Below are positions 1 through 8,164 of a stretch of DNA of 28,694 nucleotides, one piece after another. Position 1 is the first letter of the stretch, and every line of letters starts with the position of its first letter. The DNA lies in the NCBI GenBank assembly GCA_900751995.1, contig CAADTP010000017.1, forward strand, positions 1-28,694, in the 5' to 3' direction. Under the pieces are notes generated by a model. The model was given only the letters and a program-made list of their open reading frames with translations, had not been told where the DNA came from and made no database searches. The position numbers and the translations under genes are program-made. This stretch comes from Lachnospiraceae bacterium (GTDB taxonomy: Bacteria; Bacillota; Clostridia; Lachnospirales; Lachnospiraceae).

Positions 1-320
1 AGGCACAACCGCTGATTGTAGGTGGTTACAGCAATTTCCTATTCTTAAACCGTGAGGGCTTGCCTAAAGTTGCAGGAAACTATGAGGGCATGGTGCGAGG
101 ATTGATTAAGAAGTATAACAAATATCACACGGACAAGTTACCGAACATCACACCACATTCATTCAGACATACTTATTGTACGAATATGGCAAACAGAGGA
201 ATGAACCCTAACACTCTGCAATATCTCATGGGACACGCTAACATAACCATGACACTTGGTTATTACGCACACGGTACATTTCAATCTGCAAAAGCGGAGC
301 TGGAAAGGCTGGCTTGTTAA
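1..320 (+). CDS. Tyrosine recombinase (Tn916 Int-like), C-terminal part only
   Basis: The frame is open from base 3 at the window edge, so this is the 3' end of a longer gene; the in-frame TTG at 60 is probably not a start. The peptide carries the catalytic half of a phage-type integrase: HSFRH (the H-x-x-R box), then LMGHANITMT (GH box), then TLGYYAH, where the second Tyr fits the nucleophile position of Tn916-type integrases (TLDVYTH in Tn916 Int). It would catalyse site-specific excision and integration of an integrative conjugative element or prophage. The gene ends with TAA at 318-320 and is followed by 369 bp without a gene, the normal place for an attachment site at an element end. Family call is firm; which element it belongs to cannot be told because the rest lies to the left. 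Confidence 0.88.
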   Translation, partial: AQPLIVGGYSNFLFLNREGLPKVAGNYEGMVRGLIKKYNKYHTDKLPNITPHSFRHTYCTNMANRGMNPNTLQYLMGHANITMTLGYYAHGTFQSAKAELERLAC

Positions 321-373
321 TATCGGAGCTTATATTTACTACTCATTTACTACTTTTGGTTGCATTTTCATGC

Positions 374-458
374 TGGTAAATGCCAGCTTATGCAAGGTAT
401 CTTCCAAAAAGAAAATACCGATAAAGTCCTAAAATACGGGATATATCGGCATTTACCA
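374..458. repeat. Nested inverted repeats downstream of the integrase
   Basis: TGGTAAATGCC (374-384) is matched by its exact reverse complement GGCATTTACCA (448-458). Within the left arm GCTGG (372-376) and CCAGC (383-387) form a second small palindrome, and CCGATA (418-423) pairs with TATCGG (444-449). Such arrays of short repeats are typical of recombinase arm- or core-binding regions, but could also form a 3' hairpin of the integrase transcript. The function is inferred from position only. Confidence 0.45.
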
Positions 459-602
459 ACTTATGAAAAGATAATCAGAAATTTAGTAAGTTTTTATAAT
501 AAAAACGATAGTTAGATTAAACTCACCGACTTGTTTTGAAAAATTATACAAAAAATAAAAGATAAAACAGGATAAAAATATACAAACTTCACAATTATAC
601 AC

Positions 603-631
603 TTGCAATGCTAAAAAGTATCCTATATAAT
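603..631 (+). promoter_or_regulatory. Promoter of the formate dehydrogenase operon
   Basis: TTGCAA (603-608) and a perfect TATAAT (626-631) are separated by 17 bp. Transcription would start near 638 and give a leader of about 50 nt ending in the ribosome binding site AAGGAGGG (676-683), 6 nt before the ATG at 690. Confidence 0.7.
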
Positions 632-689
632 AAAAGATATCCAGGGGGAAACGTAGAATTTTTGATGTATCAATAAAGGAGGGAATTGA

Positions 690-1169
690 ATGTTAGACAA
701 AACATACTATAACAAGGCGGATGAGGTCATTGCCGTTTATGGCCGCAAACCGGCTTCGCTGATTCCAATCATGCAGGATATTCAGGCGGAATACCGTTAT
801 CTGCCGGGAGAACTTCTCAATTATGTAGCAGATGAGATTGGAGTGACCCGTTCAAGAGCGTACAGTGTGGCAACCTTTTACGAGAATTTTTCCTTTGAGG
901 CAAAGGGTAAATATGTGATCAAGGTATGTGACGGAACTGCCTGTCATGTAAGGAAATCCCAGCCGGTAAAGGATGCCATTGTCAAGGAACTGGGGCTGGC
1001 TGACGGAAAATGTACAACGGATGATATGATGTTTACAGTTGAAACAGTGTCCTGCTTGGGTGCCTGTGGACTGGCACCGACTATGATGGTGAATGAGGAC
1101 GTTCATCCAAAAATGACACCGGATAAAGCAGTAAAACTGATCCGAGAATTAAGGGGGGATAAGGCATGA
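690..1169 (+). CDS. NuoE/HydC-like [2Fe-2S] subunit of formate dehydrogenase complex
   Basis: This 159-aa protein is a thioredoxin-fold [2Fe-2S] ferredoxin of the NuoE/HydC/FdsG type. The four cluster cysteines are visible as C80-x4-C85 (VCDGTACH) and C122-x3-C126 (SCLGACG), the standard spacing. In the family it passes electrons to or from the FMN subunit next door. The start has an excellent ribosome binding site, AAGGAGGG. Its stop overlaps the next start by 4 nt (ATGA at 1166-1169), so translation is coupled. The same family serves bifurcating [FeFe] hydrogenases; the third gene here is a formate dehydrogenase rather than HydA, so I assign it to that complex. Confidence 0.92.
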   Translation: MLDKTYYNKADEVIAVYGRKPASLIPIMQDIQAEYRYLPGELLNYVADEIGVTRSRAYSVATFYENFSFEAKGKYVIKVCDGTACHVRKSQPVKDAIVKELGLADGKCTTDDMMFTVETVSCLGACGLAPTMMVNEDVHPKMTPDKAVKLIRELRGDKA

Positions 1170-3034
1170 GTATTACAAGTAAAGATGACCTGTTAAAGAA
1201 GCAGATAGAAGCTCAGGAAGAAATCAATTCCTATACCTGCCGTATCCTTGTCTGTTCAGGTACCGGCTGTGTCGCTTCCGGATCACAGAAGATCTATGAT
1301 GAAATGTGCAGACTCTGTGAGGGAATTGACGGCGTAGAGGTCAGCATGCAGAAAGATGTACCGCATATCGGAACCATAAAGACCGGCTGCCAGGGCTTAT
1401 GTGAGCTGGGACCTCTGGTTCGTATAGAACCGCAGCATCTGCAGTATGTACATGTTCAGGTAGAGGATTGTAAAGAGATCGTAGAGAAGACAGTCTTAAA
1501 GGGAGAACCGGTTGACAGACTGTTTTATAAACATGACGAGGAAGTCTGCAGGCAGCCGGAGGATATTCCGTTTTTGAATCAGCAGACGAGAATCGTCCTG
1601 GAACATTGTGGAAATATAGATGCAGAATCAATTGATGAATATATCGCAGTGGGTGGTTTCCAGGCGGTTCTGAAGGCATTTTTTGAAATGACGCCGGAAG
1701 AAGTTATTGAAGAGATCACAAAGTCCGGAATCCGTGGCCGAGGCGGTGCCGGATTCCCGATGGGAAAGAAATGGAGTCAGGTAGCGCGCATTGAATCTGA
1801 TGTGAAATATGTAGTCTGCAATGGTGATGAAGGAGACCCGGGTGCATTTATGGATGGTTCCGTAATGGAGGGAGATCCTTATAAGCTTATGGAAGGTATG
1901 ATCATTGCTGCATATGCAGTAGGTGCACATGATGGATATATTTATGTACGTGCAGAGTATCCGCTTTCCGTAGCCAGACTCAAAAAAGCAATTGCACAGG
2001 CGGAGGAATACGGAATGCTCGGAGATAATATCCTGGGATCCGGCATAGACTTCCATTTACATATCAACCGAGGCGCAGGTGCTTTTGTATGTGGTGAAGG
2101 TTCAGCACTGACAGCATCTATTGAGGGCAAACGAGGAATGCCTCGTGTAAAACCACCGCGTACAGTAGAAAAGGGACTCTGGGAGAAGCCTACCGTACTG
2201 AATAACGTAGAGACTTATGCAAATGTTGCGAGAATTATTCTTGACGGTGCTGACTGGTATCGCTCCATTGGAACAGAAGGAAGTACAGGAACCAAAACTT
2301 TCTCTCTGACAGGAGCAATAGAGAACACAGGTCTGATCGAGGTTCCGATGGGAACAACACTGCGTCACATTATTTATGACATTGGCGGCGGTATTAAGAA
2401 GGGAGCAGCCTTTAAGGCAGTGCAGATCGGAGGACCGTCCGGCGGATGTCTGGTTGAGAAACATCTGGATGAACCACTTGACTTTGATTCCGTCAAGAAG
2501 TTCAATGCGATCATTGGTTCTGGCGGACTGGTTGTTATGGACGAAAATACCTGTATGGTTGATGTCGCAAAATTCTTTATGGGCTTTACGCAGAGAGAAT
2601 CCTGCGGAAAATGCGGCCCATGCCGAATCGGAACGAAGCGTATGCTGGAACTGCTTCAGAAGATCACCGAGGGCAGGGGAGAACTTAAGGACCTGGATAA
2701 ACTGGAAGAGACTGCAAAATTTATTCAGTCCCGTTCACTCTGTGGACTTGGAAAGAGTGCACCGCTTCCTGTTATCAGTACGCTGCAGAATTTCCGCGAT
2801 GAATATGAGGAACATATTGTGGAGGGCAAATGCCGTGCCCATGTATGTGAAGCAATGAAGATTTATGAGATTGATCCTGACAGATGCAAGGGCTGTACGA
2901 AGTGTGCCCGTAACTGTCCGGTAGGTGCGATAACAGGAGAGAAGAAAGAACCGCATAAGATCGATCAGACAAAGTGTATCAAGTGCGGAACCTGTATGGA
3001 AAACTGTACTTTTGAAGCAATCAGCGTGAAATAA
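1166..3034 (+). CDS. NuoF/HydB-like NADH:ferredoxin electron-transfer subunit
   Basis: The 622-aa flavoprotein is built like HydB of electron-bifurcating enzymes. An N-terminal [2Fe-2S] thioredoxin-like domain has C30, C35, C75 and C79. The NADH/FMN domain begins at GIRGRGGAGFP (188-198) and includes CNGDEGDPGAFMD and FVCGEGSA. The NuoF [4Fe-4S] site is C480-x2-C483-x2-C486 (SCGKCGPC) plus C526. A C-terminal two-cluster ferredoxin domain starts at C574 (CKGCTKCARNC and CIKCGTCMENC). Plain NuoF (about 430-450 aa) lacks both added ends. In the family this subunit exchanges electrons between NAD(P)H and, in bifurcating complexes, ferredoxin. Bifurcation is inferred from the domain layout, not proven. 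It overlaps the gene before it by 4 nt and precedes the catalytic gene by 20 nt. Confidence 0.92.
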   Translation: MSITSKDDLLKKQIEAQEEINSYTCRILVCSGTGCVASGSQKIYDEMCRLCEGIDGVEVSMQKDVPHIGTIKTGCQGLCELGPLVRIEPQHLQYVHVQVEDCKEIVEKTVLKGEPVDRLFYKHDEEVCRQPEDIPFLNQQTRIVLEHCGNIDAESIDEYIAVGGFQAVLKAFFEMTPEEVIEEITKSGIRGRGGAGFPMGKKWSQVARIESDVKYVVCNGDEGDPGAFMDGSVMEGDPYKLMEGMIIAAYAVGAHDGYIYVRAEYPLSVARLKKAIAQAEEYGMLGDNILGSGIDFHLHINRGAGAFVCGEGSALTASIEGKRGMPRVKPPRTVEKGLWEKPTVLNNVETYANVARIILDGADWYRSIGTEGSTGTKTFSLTGAIENTGLIEVPMGTTLRHIIYDIGGGIKKGAAFKAVQIGGPSGGCLVEKHLDEPLDFDSVKKFNAIIGSGGLVVMDENTCMVDVAKFFMGFTQRESCGKCGPCRIGTKRMLELLQKITEGRGELKDLDKLEETAKFIQSRSLCGLGKSAPLPVISTLQNFRDEYEEHIVEGKCRAHVCEAMKIYEIDPDRCKGCTKCARNCPVGAITGEKKEPHKIDQTKCIKCGTCMENCTFEAISVK

Positions 3035-3054
3035 ACGAAAAGGAGGAGGATGAC

Positions 3055-5760
3055 ATGATTCATTTGACGATAGATGGAAAGCCTGTTGAAGTGGAGAAGG
3101 GGACGACCATCCTTCATGCAGCCAGGAAGGCAGGAATTGAGATTCCTACTTTATGTTATATAGAAGACTTGCTTCCGGATGGCTCCTGCCGTTTGTGTGT
3201 GGTTGAAGTCAGAAATAACGGAAGAACCAAGATAGATACAGCCTGTACCATGCAGGTTTCTGAGGGGGATGAGGTTTTCACCATGTCAGAAAAAGTGATC
3301 GAGTCAAGAAGACAGACACTGGATCTGCTTCTGTCGGATCACAATATTCACTGCTTTTCCTGTCCGGGTAATGGAGACTGTAAACTTCAGGACTATGCAT
3401 ATGAGTATGGACTGGATGGCTCCAGCTATGAAGGAGAGAAGAGCGGAGGAAAGATTGATGACTCCAACAAATTCTTTACCTATGACCCAAGTCTGTGCAT
3501 CCTGTGCCACAGATGTGTCAACACCTGTAATCAGATTGTAGGAAGAGGCGCGATCGCTACTCTGGAACGTGGATTCCAGTCTGTGATCGGAAATGGTGAA
3601 GGTGTGTGGGCAGACGGCACCTGTGAATCCTGTGGAAACTGTGTGCAGGCATGTCCGACCGGTGCACTTACCATGAAACGAAGAAAGAACTACCGTGCAT
3701 ATCAGATCGACAAAAAGGTGCTTACAACCTGTCCACACTGTGCAACAGGATGTCAGTATTATCTGCTGGTCAAGGATGGTAAGATTGTTGATACAGAAGC
3801 TTATAACGGTCCGTCCAATAAGGGACTTCTCTGTGTTAAGGGACGCAGCGGAAGCTTTGATTTCGTACATCATCCGTCCAGAATCACAGATCCGCTTATC
3901 AAGAACAAAGAGACCGGTGAATTTGAGAAAGCAACATGGGATGAGGCACTTGATCTGGTTGCATCTAAGTTCATGGAGATCAAGAAGAAATATGGTTCAG
4001 ATTCTCTTGCCGGTTTTGCTTGCTCCCGTTCACCGAATGAAGATATTTACATGGTTCAGAAGATGGTTCGTACCTGCTTTGGAACCAATAACACGGACAA
4101 CTGTGCACGCGTATGTCATTCAGCATCTGTAGCAGGTCTGGCAATGACGCTGGGTTCTGGTGCCATGACAAACCCGATCGAGGATATCACCAGGAAACCA
4201 GATGTGATCATGCTGGTAGGCTCAAATCCGGAAGAAGCACATCCGGTTGTTGGTATGCAGATCCGTCAGGCAGTACAGCGCGGCTGTAAGCTGATCGTTG
4301 TAGATCCGCGTGATATTGGTCTTGCAAAGCATGCCGATATTCATCTGAAACTGAAACCGGGAACCAATGTTGCATTTGCAAACGGTATCATGAATGTTAT
4401 TATCTCCGAGGGACTTCAGGATGAGAAATTCATCGCAGAGAGAACTGAGGGCTATGAGAAGATCAAAGAGATCGTTAAGGATTATACACCGGAGAGGGTT
4501 GCAGAAATCTGCCATATCGATGCAGATGAATTGAGAAAAGCAGCCATCATGTATGCAAAGGCAGATAAGGCTCCGATCATTTACTGCCTTGGTGTAACAG
4601 AGCATTCTACCGGTACAGAGGGTGTTATGTCCATGTCCAATATGGCACTCCTTGTAGGTAAACTTGGCCGTGAGGGCTGTGGTGTCAACCCGCTTCGTGG
4701 CCAGAACAATGTACAGGGCGCCTGTGATATGGGTGCATCTCCGACAGACTTCCCGGGATATCAGAAGGTGGCGAATCCGGAAGTAGTTGCCAAGTTTGAA
4801 AAGGCATGGAATACGAAGCTGAACCCGAATCCGGGACTTCATGCAACAGACGTATTCCCGGCAGCAATCAAGGGAGATGTCAAAGGTCTTTATATTTATG
4901 GTGAAGATCCGGTTGTTACAGATCCGGATACCCATCATATCATTAAAGCACTGGAAAGCCTGGAATTCTTTGTGATCCAGGAACTGTTTATGACTGAGAC
5001 AGCAGCGTATGCAGATGTGATCCTTCCGGGTGTCAGCTATGCAGAGAAAGAAGGAACCTTTACCAACACCGAGCGCCGTGTGCAGCGTGTTCGCAAAGCG
5101 GTGACGATTCCTGGAAATGCAAGACTGGATACAGATATCATCATTGATCTTATGAACCGTATGGGATATCCGCAGCCGCATCTGACATCGGCACAGATCA
5201 TGGATGAGATTTCTTCTGTGACCCCATCCTTTGGCGGAATCAGTCATGCCCGTCTGGACAGTGAAGAGGTAGGCGGAAAGGGCCTTCAGTGGCCATGTCC
5301 GACAAAGGATCATCCGGGAACACCGATCATGCATGTCGGTAAATTCGCGAGAGGTCTTGGATGGTTTTATCCTGCAGAATACATTCCTTCAGCAGAACTT
5401 CCGGATGAGGAATATCCGATCATCCTGATGACTGGTCGAATTCTGTATCATTATACGACAAGAGCAATGACAGGCAAAACACCGGAACTTATGGAAATAG
5501 AGGGCAGCTCTTTTATTGAAATGAACGAGGAGGATGCAGCGGCACTTGGAATCAGGAACGGAGACAGGGTACGACTGACTTCAAGACGAGGCCAGATAGA
5601 ATCCACAGCCCGTGTAGGAACAAAAGTATCCAAGGGAGAGTCCTGGATGCCATTCCACTTCCCGGATGGAAACGCAAACTGGCTTACCAATGCCGCACTT
5701 GATAAATATGCGAGAATTCCGGAATATAAAGTATGCGCAATTCGAATTGAAAAGGCATAG
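3055..5760 (+). CDS. fdhA: Formate dehydrogenase catalytic subunit, NuoG-FdhA fusion, Cys form
   Basis: The 901-aa molybdo- or tungsto-enzyme oxidises formate to CO2 or runs the reverse. The N-terminal NuoG-like electron wire has a plant-type [2Fe-2S] site (C34, C45, C48, C64), a His/Cys [4Fe-4S] site (H96, C100, C103, C109) and two ferredoxin clusters (C148/151/154/158 and C190/193/196/200). The bis-MGD domain starts with its own [4Fe-4S] motif C226-x2-C229-x3-C233 with C260 and K262. The metal ligand position reads CARVCHSAS: C354 (TGT at 4114-4116) stands where E. coli FdhF has selenocysteine, followed by the conserved His355. It is therefore a selenium-independent form. The ribosome binding site AAGGAGGAGG is strong. 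A terminator follows the gene. Cofactor genes for it lie immediately downstream. Other CO2-reducing or related molybdopterin oxidoreductases are less likely given the CARVCH-type motif and the fdhD neighbour. Confidence 0.92.
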   Translation: MIHLTIDGKPVEVEKGTTILHAARKAGIEIPTLCYIEDLLPDGSCRLCVVEVRNNGRTKIDTACTMQVSEGDEVFTMSEKVIESRRQTLDLLLSDHNIHCFSCPGNGDCKLQDYAYEYGLDGSSYEGEKSGGKIDDSNKFFTYDPSLCILCHRCVNTCNQIVGRGAIATLERGFQSVIGNGEGVWADGTCESCGNCVQACPTGALTMKRRKNYRAYQIDKKVLTTCPHCATGCQYYLLVKDGKIVDTEAYNGPSNKGLLCVKGRSGSFDFVHHPSRITDPLIKNKETGEFEKATWDEALDLVASKFMEIKKKYGSDSLAGFACSRSPNEDIYMVQKMVRTCFGTNNTDNCARVCHSASVAGLAMTLGSGAMTNPIEDITRKPDVIMLVGSNPEEAHPVVGMQIRQAVQRGCKLIVVDPRDIGLAKHADIHLKLKPGTNVAFANGIMNVIISEGLQDEKFIAERTEGYEKIKEIVKDYTPERVAEICHIDADELRKAAIMYAKADKAPIIYCLGVTEHSTGTEGVMSMSNMALLVGKLGREGCGVNPLRGQNNVQGACDMGASPTDFPGYQKVANPEVVAKFEKAWNTKLNPNPGLHATDVFPAAIKGDVKGLYIYGEDPVVTDPDTHHIIKALESLEFFVIQELFMTETAAYADVILPGVSYAEKEGTFTNTERRVQRVRKAVTIPGNARLDTDIIIDLMNRMGYPQPHLTSAQIMDEISSVTPSFGGISHARLDSEEVGGKGLQWPCPTKDHPGTPIMHVGKFARGLGWFYPAEYIPSAELPDEEYPIILMTGRILYHYTTRAMTGKTPELMEIEGSSFIEMNEEDAAALGIRNGDRVRLTSRRGQIESTARVGTKVSKGESWMPFHFPDGNANWLTNAALDKYARIPEYKVCAIRIEKA

Positions 5761-5802
5761 GCACATTGCCTTGAAACAGAGAACGGAATAGTTGTTCGTC
5801 AG

Positions 5803-5854
5803 CAGGGAATATTTTAAACCCGTCAGGGAATAAAATATTCCCTGTATTTTTTTT
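5803..5854 (+). terminator. Intrinsic terminator after fdhA with two alternative stems
   Basis: CAGGGAATA (5824-5832) pairs perfectly with TATTCCCTG (5836-5844) over a 3-nt loop, followed by TA and eight T (5847-5854). The same right arm also pairs with an upstream copy of the left arm, CAGGGAATATTTT (5803-5815) with 5832-5844, giving a 13-bp stem. Either stem ends at the same T run, so both can terminate. Confidence 0.88.
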
Positions 5855-5859
5855 ATAAG

Positions 5860-5910
5860 TTGAGGATTTTTTGTATATATGTTACAATAAAACGAAAATA
5901 GGATTGTAAC
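5860..5910 (+). promoter_or_regulatory. moeA promoter with overlapping palindromic operator
   Basis: TTGAGG (5860-5865) and TACAAT (5883-5888) are 17 bp apart. The -10 hexamer lies inside an inverted repeat, GTTACAAT (5881-5888) and ATTGTAAC (5903-5910), 8 bp perfect with 14 bp between. A protein bound there would cover the -10 box and start site. The ModE-type protein encoded two genes downstream is an obvious but unproven candidate. Confidence 0.6.
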
Positions 5911-5951
5911 ATTTAGTGATAAAATATTGTCAGCGAAATGCGGTTCGGAAG

Positions 5952-7184
5952 ATGATATTTGAAAGGCAGGATAAAGTTTTGGAGAATCTTAAGGTAGAAG
6001 ATGCAATTGAACAATTATTGATCCACACAAGGATCATACAGGAAACAGAAACAGTAGACTTGCTTTCGACACGGGGAAGAATACTTGCAGAGGATATGAA
6101 AGCGGAGCTTGACAATCCTCCGTTTGACCGTTCGCCAATAGACGGATATGCCTGTAAGTCAGAAGATCTGACGGGGGCGGCACCGGGAAATCCGGTAACG
6201 CTTAAGGTGATCAGGGAGGTTGATGCAGGACAGTATTATGATGGAATGGTACAGTCCGGCGAGGCTGTTCGAATCATGACAGGAGCTGCGATCCCGAAGG
6301 GATGTGACTGCTGCGTAAAGCAGGAGGATACGGACTACGGAGAGGACAGGGTACAGATTTATAAGAGCATGAAGCAGTGGGAGGACTACTGCTTTCAGGG
6401 AGAGGACTTTAAGAAGGGTACGGTCTTGCTGAGGGCAGGTACGAAGCTTGACTTTGTGGAAATCGGAATTCTTGCAAGCATGGGAGTGGCAGAAGTGCCT
6501 GTCAGAAGGCGGGCGAGGGTTGCCATCCTGACAACAGGTGATGAAGTCATGATTCCCGGTGAGCAGTTAAAGCAGGGGAAGATTTATGACTGTAACCAGA
6601 GTCTTCTTGCCGCACGTCTGATGGATTTTGGGGCAGAGCTGATTCGCGTGGACAAGATCGCAGACTGTCCGGAGGATATGACGAAGGCTCTTGAAGGAAC
6701 TGTCGGGACAGTAGATATGATCATCACAACAGGGGCAGTTTCCGTCGGAAAAAAGGACATTATGCATGAGGCACTTAAGGAACTCGGGGCAGAGAGGATT
6801 TTCTGGAGGATAGAAATGAAACCGGGAATGCCGACGCTTTTTTCTGTGTACAAAGATACCCCGATCTTGAGTCTTTCCGGGAATCCATTTGGCGCAGTGG
6901 TATCGGCTGACGTTCTGATCCGGCCGATGGTGCAGAAGATGACACAGGATCCCGGGCTTGACACGATCAGGAAAAAATGCACACTGACCAATGAATTTGG
7001 GAAGAAGATCAAAGGTCGGCGCTATGTACGTGCAGTTACGGATGGAGAGACGGTGACGATCCCGTCAGGACTTCATTCCAATGGGATCCTTGCAACAATG
7101 GTAGGATGTAACTGTCTGATCGAGATGGAGGCTGCAAGAGAAGGGAACTATGCCGGGGAACAGGCAGAAGTTCTTCTTCTGTGA
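5952..7184 (+). CDS. moeA: Molybdopterin molybdotransferase MoeA
   Basis: MoeA inserts molybdate (or tungstate) into adenylylated molybdopterin, the step before guanylation. The protein shows the family blocks in order: NPPFDRSPIDGYA near the N-terminus, MTGAAIPKG, the MoCF-binding motif TTGAVSVGKKD, MKPGMPTLF and LSGNPFGA. Length is about 400-420 aa, as usual. The start is uncertain. GTG 5916 has only a weak AGGAT upstream. ATG 5952 has no spaced ribosome binding site. TTG 5979, preceded 7 nt earlier by GCAGGA, would give MENLKVEDA, which fits the family N-terminus well. I list the ATG as a compromise. It opens the cofactor island after the fdhA terminator and is followed 13 nt later by mobB. 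Confidence 0.9.
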   Translation: MIFERQDKVLENLKVEDAIEQLLIHTRIIQETETVDLLSTRGRILAEDMKAELDNPPFDRSPIDGYACKSEDLTGAAPGNPVTLKVIREVDAGQYYDGMVQSGEAVRIMTGAAIPKGCDCCVKQEDTDYGEDRVQIYKSMKQWEDYCFQGEDFKKGTVLLRAGTKLDFVEIGILASMGVAEVPVRRRARVAILTTGDEVMIPGEQLKQGKIYDCNQSLLAARLMDFGAELIRVDKIADCPEDMTKALEGTVGTVDMIITTGAVSVGKKDIMHEALKELGAERIFWRIEMKPGMPTLFSVYKDTPILSLSGNPFGAVVSADVLIRPMVQKMTQDPGLDTIRKKCTLTNEFGKKIKGRRYVRAVTDGETVTIPSGLHSNGILATMVGCNCLIEMEAAREGNYAGEQAEVLLL

Positions 7185-7197
7185 CGGGACAGAAAGA

Positions 7198-7740
7198 ATG
7201 AAAACACAGAAAAAACAACTGATACTGGCAGTGAGCGGAATCAAAAATTCAGGAAAGACAACACTGATCACCGCACTTTTGCCGGCATTAAAAAAAAGAA
7301 ACCTTAGTACGGCTGTGATCAAGCATGACGGGCATGAATTTGAGGCGGATATACCGGGAACAGATACCTGGAAGGCCGGAGAAGCCGGAGCCTGTGGGAC
7401 GCTTGTTTTTTCCGGTACGAAATACATGATGGTCAAATATCATCCGGCAGAGTCAACGGAGGAACTGATCTCTTTATTTCCGGAGGCAGATATTATTTTG
7501 CTGGAAGGATTCAAACATTCGGAATATCCCAAAATCGAAGTGATACGAAAGGCAAATTCTTTGTGTTCTGTCTGTGACCCGAGATTCCTTCAGGGAATAG
7601 TGACTGATATTTCGAGGGAAGAACTGAAATATGATGCCGGTGAAGAAGTGGAGGAGATCCCATTTTTTGAGCTTGATGAAACAGAACCTCTTGCGGAGTG
7701 GATCTGTCAGCTATGGAAGAAAAAACAGAGTAGTTTATGA
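7198..7740 (+). CDS. mobB: Molybdopterin-guanine dinucleotide biosynthesis protein MobB
   Basis: A 180-aa P-loop GTP-binding protein with Walker A GIKNSGKTT near the N-terminus and the MobB pattern of VIKHDGHEF, DTWKAGEAGA and LLEGFKHSEYPKIEV. In E. coli MobB assists MobA in attaching GMP to molybdopterin to make the MGD form used by formate dehydrogenases. An earlier in-frame start at 7150 would overlap moeA by 35 nt and add a sequence unlike the family, so the ATG at 7198 is chosen although its ribosome binding site is weak, which suggests coupling to moeA. Nothing in it looks broken. Confidence 0.92.
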   Translation: MKTQKKQLILAVSGIKNSGKTTLITALLPALKKRNLSTAVIKHDGHEFEADIPGTDTWKAGEAGACGTLVFSGTKYMMVKYHPAESTEELISLFPEADIILLEGFKHSEYPKIEVIRKANSLCSVCDPRFLQGIVTDISREELKYDAGEEVEEIPFFELDETEPLAEWICQLWKKKQSSL

Positions 7741-7771
7741 TATACAAAAACAGGAGTAATAAAAACGCGGA

Positions 7772-8164
7772 ATGAATGAAAGAAATGAGAATATAGAAGG
7801 TACTGCAGAAACACAGGCCTGTGATCTTGGTGTCAAGACAAAGGTGATCCTGACCAAAAATGCGGATTTTTTTGGGCCGGGGCTGTTTCATCTTCTGCAG
7901 TATATTGATGAGGAAGGAACGATTCATGCAGCATCCAAAAAGATGGGAATGTCTTATTCCAAATGCTGGAAGCTTCTGAATCGTGCGGAGGAACAGATGG
8001 GTTTTACCTTTCTTGACAGATATAATGGAGGCCCTCATGGTGGAAATTCCAAAATTACCGAAGAGGGCCGTGAATTTATGAAACGATATGAAGCATTATT
8101 AGATGAAATGCAGGAGACAGGTCAGAAGATTTTTGAAAAATATTTCGAAAAATATTTCACCTGA
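7772..8164 (+). CDS. ModE-type winged-helix regulator, DNA-binding domain only
   Basis: A 130-aa protein. Residues about 25-100 match the LysR-like N-terminal domain of ModE: FGPGLFHLLQYIDEEGTIHAA, then KKMGMSYSKCWKLLNRAE (the recognition helix region), then the wing and GGNSKITEEGREF. Classical ModE carries two molybdate-binding (TOBE/Mop) domains after this; here the protein ends after a short tail with a small repeat (FEKYFEKYF). It therefore probably senses molybdate differently or not at all. It follows mobB by 31 nt on the same strand, with CAGGAG (7751-7756) as a distant ribosome binding site, and its end overlaps the convergent fdhD by 8 bp. It may regulate the cofactor island or the fdh genes; that is inference. 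Confidence 0.85.
   Translation: MNERNENIEGTAETQACDLGVKTKVILTKNADFFGPGLFHLLQYIDEEGTIHAASKKMGMSYSKCWKLLNRAEEQMGFTFLDRYNGGPHGGNSKITEEGREFMKRYEALLDEMQETGQKIFEKYFEKYFT

Larger units (their letters stand above)
321..689. other. Gene-free stretch: probable element end plus fdh leader
   Basis: No coding frame of any substance is seen. The first part (about 321-480) has nested inverted repeats and, next to an integrase 3' end, probably contains the attachment site of the integrated element. The second part is very AT-rich and carries a good sigma-A-type promoter (603-631) and the leader of the formate dehydrogenase genes. The exact junction cannot be located without the other end of the element or an empty-site strain. 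Confidence 0.5.

Noticed and set aside
4222..5334. 370-codon open frame on the minus strand inside fdhA
   Set aside because: It is the antisense shadow of a strongly conserved catalytic subunit, has no recognisable domain and no ribosome binding site.
5855..5951. Molybdenum-cofactor riboswitch before moeA
   Set aside because: From the predicted start near 5895 the leader is too short for that large RNA, and the palindrome lies mostly across the promoter.
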